From Asaccharospora irregularis DSM 2635 (GTDB lineage: Bacteria > Bacillota > Clostridia > Peptostreptococcales > Peptostreptococcaceae): 64,000 nucleotides of DNA. Every line of letters begins with the position of its first letter. The stretch's first letter is position 1. The notes beneath the pieces were generated by a model, which saw nothing but the letters and a program-made list of their open reading frames with translations, had not been told where the DNA came from and ran no database searches. Both the position numbers and the translations under genes were made by a program. The stretch spans positions 1 to 64,000 of the forward strand of contig NZ_FQWX01000006.1 in the NCBI RefSeq assembly GCF_900129815.1, given 5' to 3'. Shown one piece after another: positions 62,654 to 64,000 of the stretch.

Positions 62654-64000
62654 TGAAAAACTACCTTTTATTTGAAATAGGTGTAGAAGAATTACCATCA
62701 AGATTCGTTAATAGCACTTTAGAACAGATAAAAAATAATCTAAACAAAATGTTAAAAGAAAATAGAATAACATTTAATGATATACAAACATATGGAACAC
62801 CGAGAAGATTGACTTTTATAATTAATGAAATAAGCGAAAAACAAGAAAATTTAGAAGAAGAAGTAAAAGGTCCTTCAAAAAAGATAGCACTAGATGCAGA
62901 TGGAAACTTCACTAAACCAGCACTAGGATTTATGAAAAGCAAAGGACTTAAAGAAGACGATGTATGTTTCAAAACTGTAGGCAAAGATGAGTACATATTC
63001 GGAACAATAAGACAAGAAGGAAAACAGACTAGCGAAGTATTAAAAGAAATATTACCAGAAACAGTAAAAGCTGTTACTTTCCCAAAAGCTATGCGTTGGG
63101 GAGGAAAAAACATCAGATTTGCTAGACCAATAAGATGGATATTAACATTATTAAATGATAGTGTACTTGAAATTGACTTAGAAGGAATAAAATCTTCTAA
63201 TATAACTAAAGGGCATAGATTCTTAGGAGAAAAAGAATTTAGCGTAAACTCTTTAGAAGATTACCTAGAAAAACTAGAAAAAAATTACGTAATCTTAGAT
63301 CAAAATAAAAGAAAAGATATGATAAAAAATCAATGTATAGAAGTAGCAAATTCACTAGGTGGAGAAGTTGAGTTTGAAGATGATTTATTAGAAGAAATAA
63401 CTCATTTAGTAGAATACCCAACTGCTTTTTATGGGGAATTCGATCCTGACTATGTGAAGCTTCCAAAAGAAGTTGTAACAACTCCTATGCAACAGCATCA
63501 AAGATATTTCCCTGTAGTAAAGAATGGTAAGTTACTACCTAACTTCATAGCAGTTAGAAACGGAGATAAATACAAAATAGACAACGTTAAAGCTGGGAAT
63601 GAAAAAGTTTTAGAAGCTAGACTAGCAGATGCATTATTCTTCTACAAAGAAGATACCAAAAAAAGTTTAGAAAGTTATATAGAAAAGCTAAAAAGCGTTG
63701 TATTCCAGGCAAAACTTGGAACAGTATACGAAAAAACTTTAAGAATAGAAAAATTAAGTCTAGATATACTCAACATGTTGGGATTATCTAGTGAAAGTGA
63801 TGATGCCAAAAGAGCTGCCAAATTATCAAAAGCTGATTTAGTTACAGGGATGGTATTTGAATTTACTGAACTTCAAGGTATCATGGGAAGAGAATACGCT
63901 AAAGTTAGCGGAGAAAATGAAGCTGTAAGTGATGCTATATTTGAACACTACTTACCTAGATTTTCTGGAGATATACTTCCAAAAACAAATATAGGTATAG
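62653..64000 (+). CDS. glyS: glycyl-tRNA synthetase beta chain, truncated by the window end
   Basis: Open from ATG 62653 to the last base, 449 full codons of about 690. N-terminus YLLFEIGVEELPSRFVN, then TYGTPRRLTFIINEI, PKAMRWGGKNIRFARPIRW and TTPMQQHQRYFPVV are typical GlyS segments; YFPVV is followed by NFIAVRNGD and KVLEARLADALFFYKED. AAGGTGAG within glyQ serves as ribosome site. Confidence 0.97.
   Translation, partial: MKNYLLFEIGVEELPSRFVNSTLEQIKNNLNKMLKENRITFNDIQTYGTPRRLTFIINEISEKQENLEEEVKGPSKKIALDADGNFTKPALGFMKSKGLKEDDVCFKTVGKDEYIFGTIRQEGKQTSEVLKEILPETVKAVTFPKAMRWGGKNIRFARPIRWILTLLNDSVLEIDLEGIKSSNITKGHRFLGEKEFSVNSLEDYLEKLEKNYVILDQNKRKDMIKNQCIEVANSLGGEVEFEDDLLEEITHLVEYPTAFYGEFDPDYVKLPKEVVTTPMQQHQRYFPVVKNGKLLPNFIAVRNGDKYKIDNVKAGNEKVLEARLADALFFYKEDTKKSLESYIEKLKSVVFQAKLGTVYEKTLRIEKLSLDILNMLGLSSESDDAKRAAKLSKADLVTGMVFEFTELQGIMGREYAKVSGENEAVSDAIFEHYLPRFSGDILPKTNIGI

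Noticed and set aside
1-64000. CRISPR arrays, prophage, insertion sequences
   Set aside because: No spaced direct-repeat array, transposase, integrase or phage structural gene was found.

Overview
The window is a stretch of low-G+C, spore-forming, anaerobic Firmicute chromosome. The best guess is a Clostridia of the Peptostreptococcaceae (Clostridioides/Paraclostridium/Romboutsia-like). Support: strongly A+T-rich coding DNA with ATA/AGA/TTA codons, clear AGGAGG ribosome sites with frequent TTG/GTG starts, sporulation genes (gpr, spoIIP, yqfC, yqfD), an oxygen-labile Fe-S serine dehydratase (sdaAB/sdaAA), HemW, and a complete selenocysteine (Sec) decoding set. The genus is inference. No rRNA, prophage, insertion sequence or CRISPR array was seen.

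Layout. 1-3.2 kb: class V aminotransferase, ECF transporter S component, a 27-codon membrane micro-ORF and recX. 3.3-7.7 kb: nadD, yqeK, rsfS, then a leucine T-box and leuS. 7.9-10.9 kb: a gutted threonine ammonia-lyase pseudogene, ridA and the serine dehydratase pair. 11-13 kb: a dacF-type D,D-carboxypeptidase opposite comEA. 13.1-17.5 kb: selD (with in-frame UGA), selA, selB. 17.7-23.3 kb: two tandem paralogous orphan sensor kinases. 23.3-28.6 kb: apbE, a NusG-II protein, ung, a G5/3D cell-wall protein, tRNA-Sec, tcdA, and a ComEC-type metallo-beta-lactamase lipoprotein. 28.9-33.9 kb: DUF2156 and Eis-like acyltransferases, comEC without its hydrolase domain, holA, rpsT. 34.2-50.6 kb: gpr-spoIIP-yqxA-like-lepA-cca-hemW, then hrcA-grpE-dnaK-dnaJ under a CIRCE operator, prmA-rsmE-mtaB, hinT, rpsU-yqeY. 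50.7-64 kb: tspO, hpf, an unknown gene, yqfC-yqfD-phoH-ybeY, a DgkA-PAP2 fusion, cdd, era, mgtE, yqzL-recO, a UBA/DUF4342 gene and glyQ-glyS (cut by the window end).

Much of the order (nadD-yqeK-rsfS; comEA/comEC-holA-rpsT; gpr-spoIIP-lepA-hemW-hrcA-grpE-dnaK-dnaJ-prmA-rsmE-mtaB; rpsU-yqeY; yqfC-yqfD-phoH-ybeY-dgkA-cdd-era-recO-glyQS) is the ancient Firmicute supercluster known from Bacillus subtilis, interrupted here by lineage-specific inserts (selDAB, the kinases, apbE/ung and others). Functional themes are translation and its quality control, heat shock, Sec incorporation, competence, engulfment/germination and serine catabolism.

The least explained items are: a roughly 90-nt rod-like hairpin between dnaJ and prmA that matches no RNA family I recognise; a dispersed intergenic repeat with at least three copies; the micro-ORF downstream of recX; the divergent unknown gene at 52 kb; perfect inverted repeats upstream of hpf and between apbE and its divergent neighbour; and tandem duplications at or near several stop codons.
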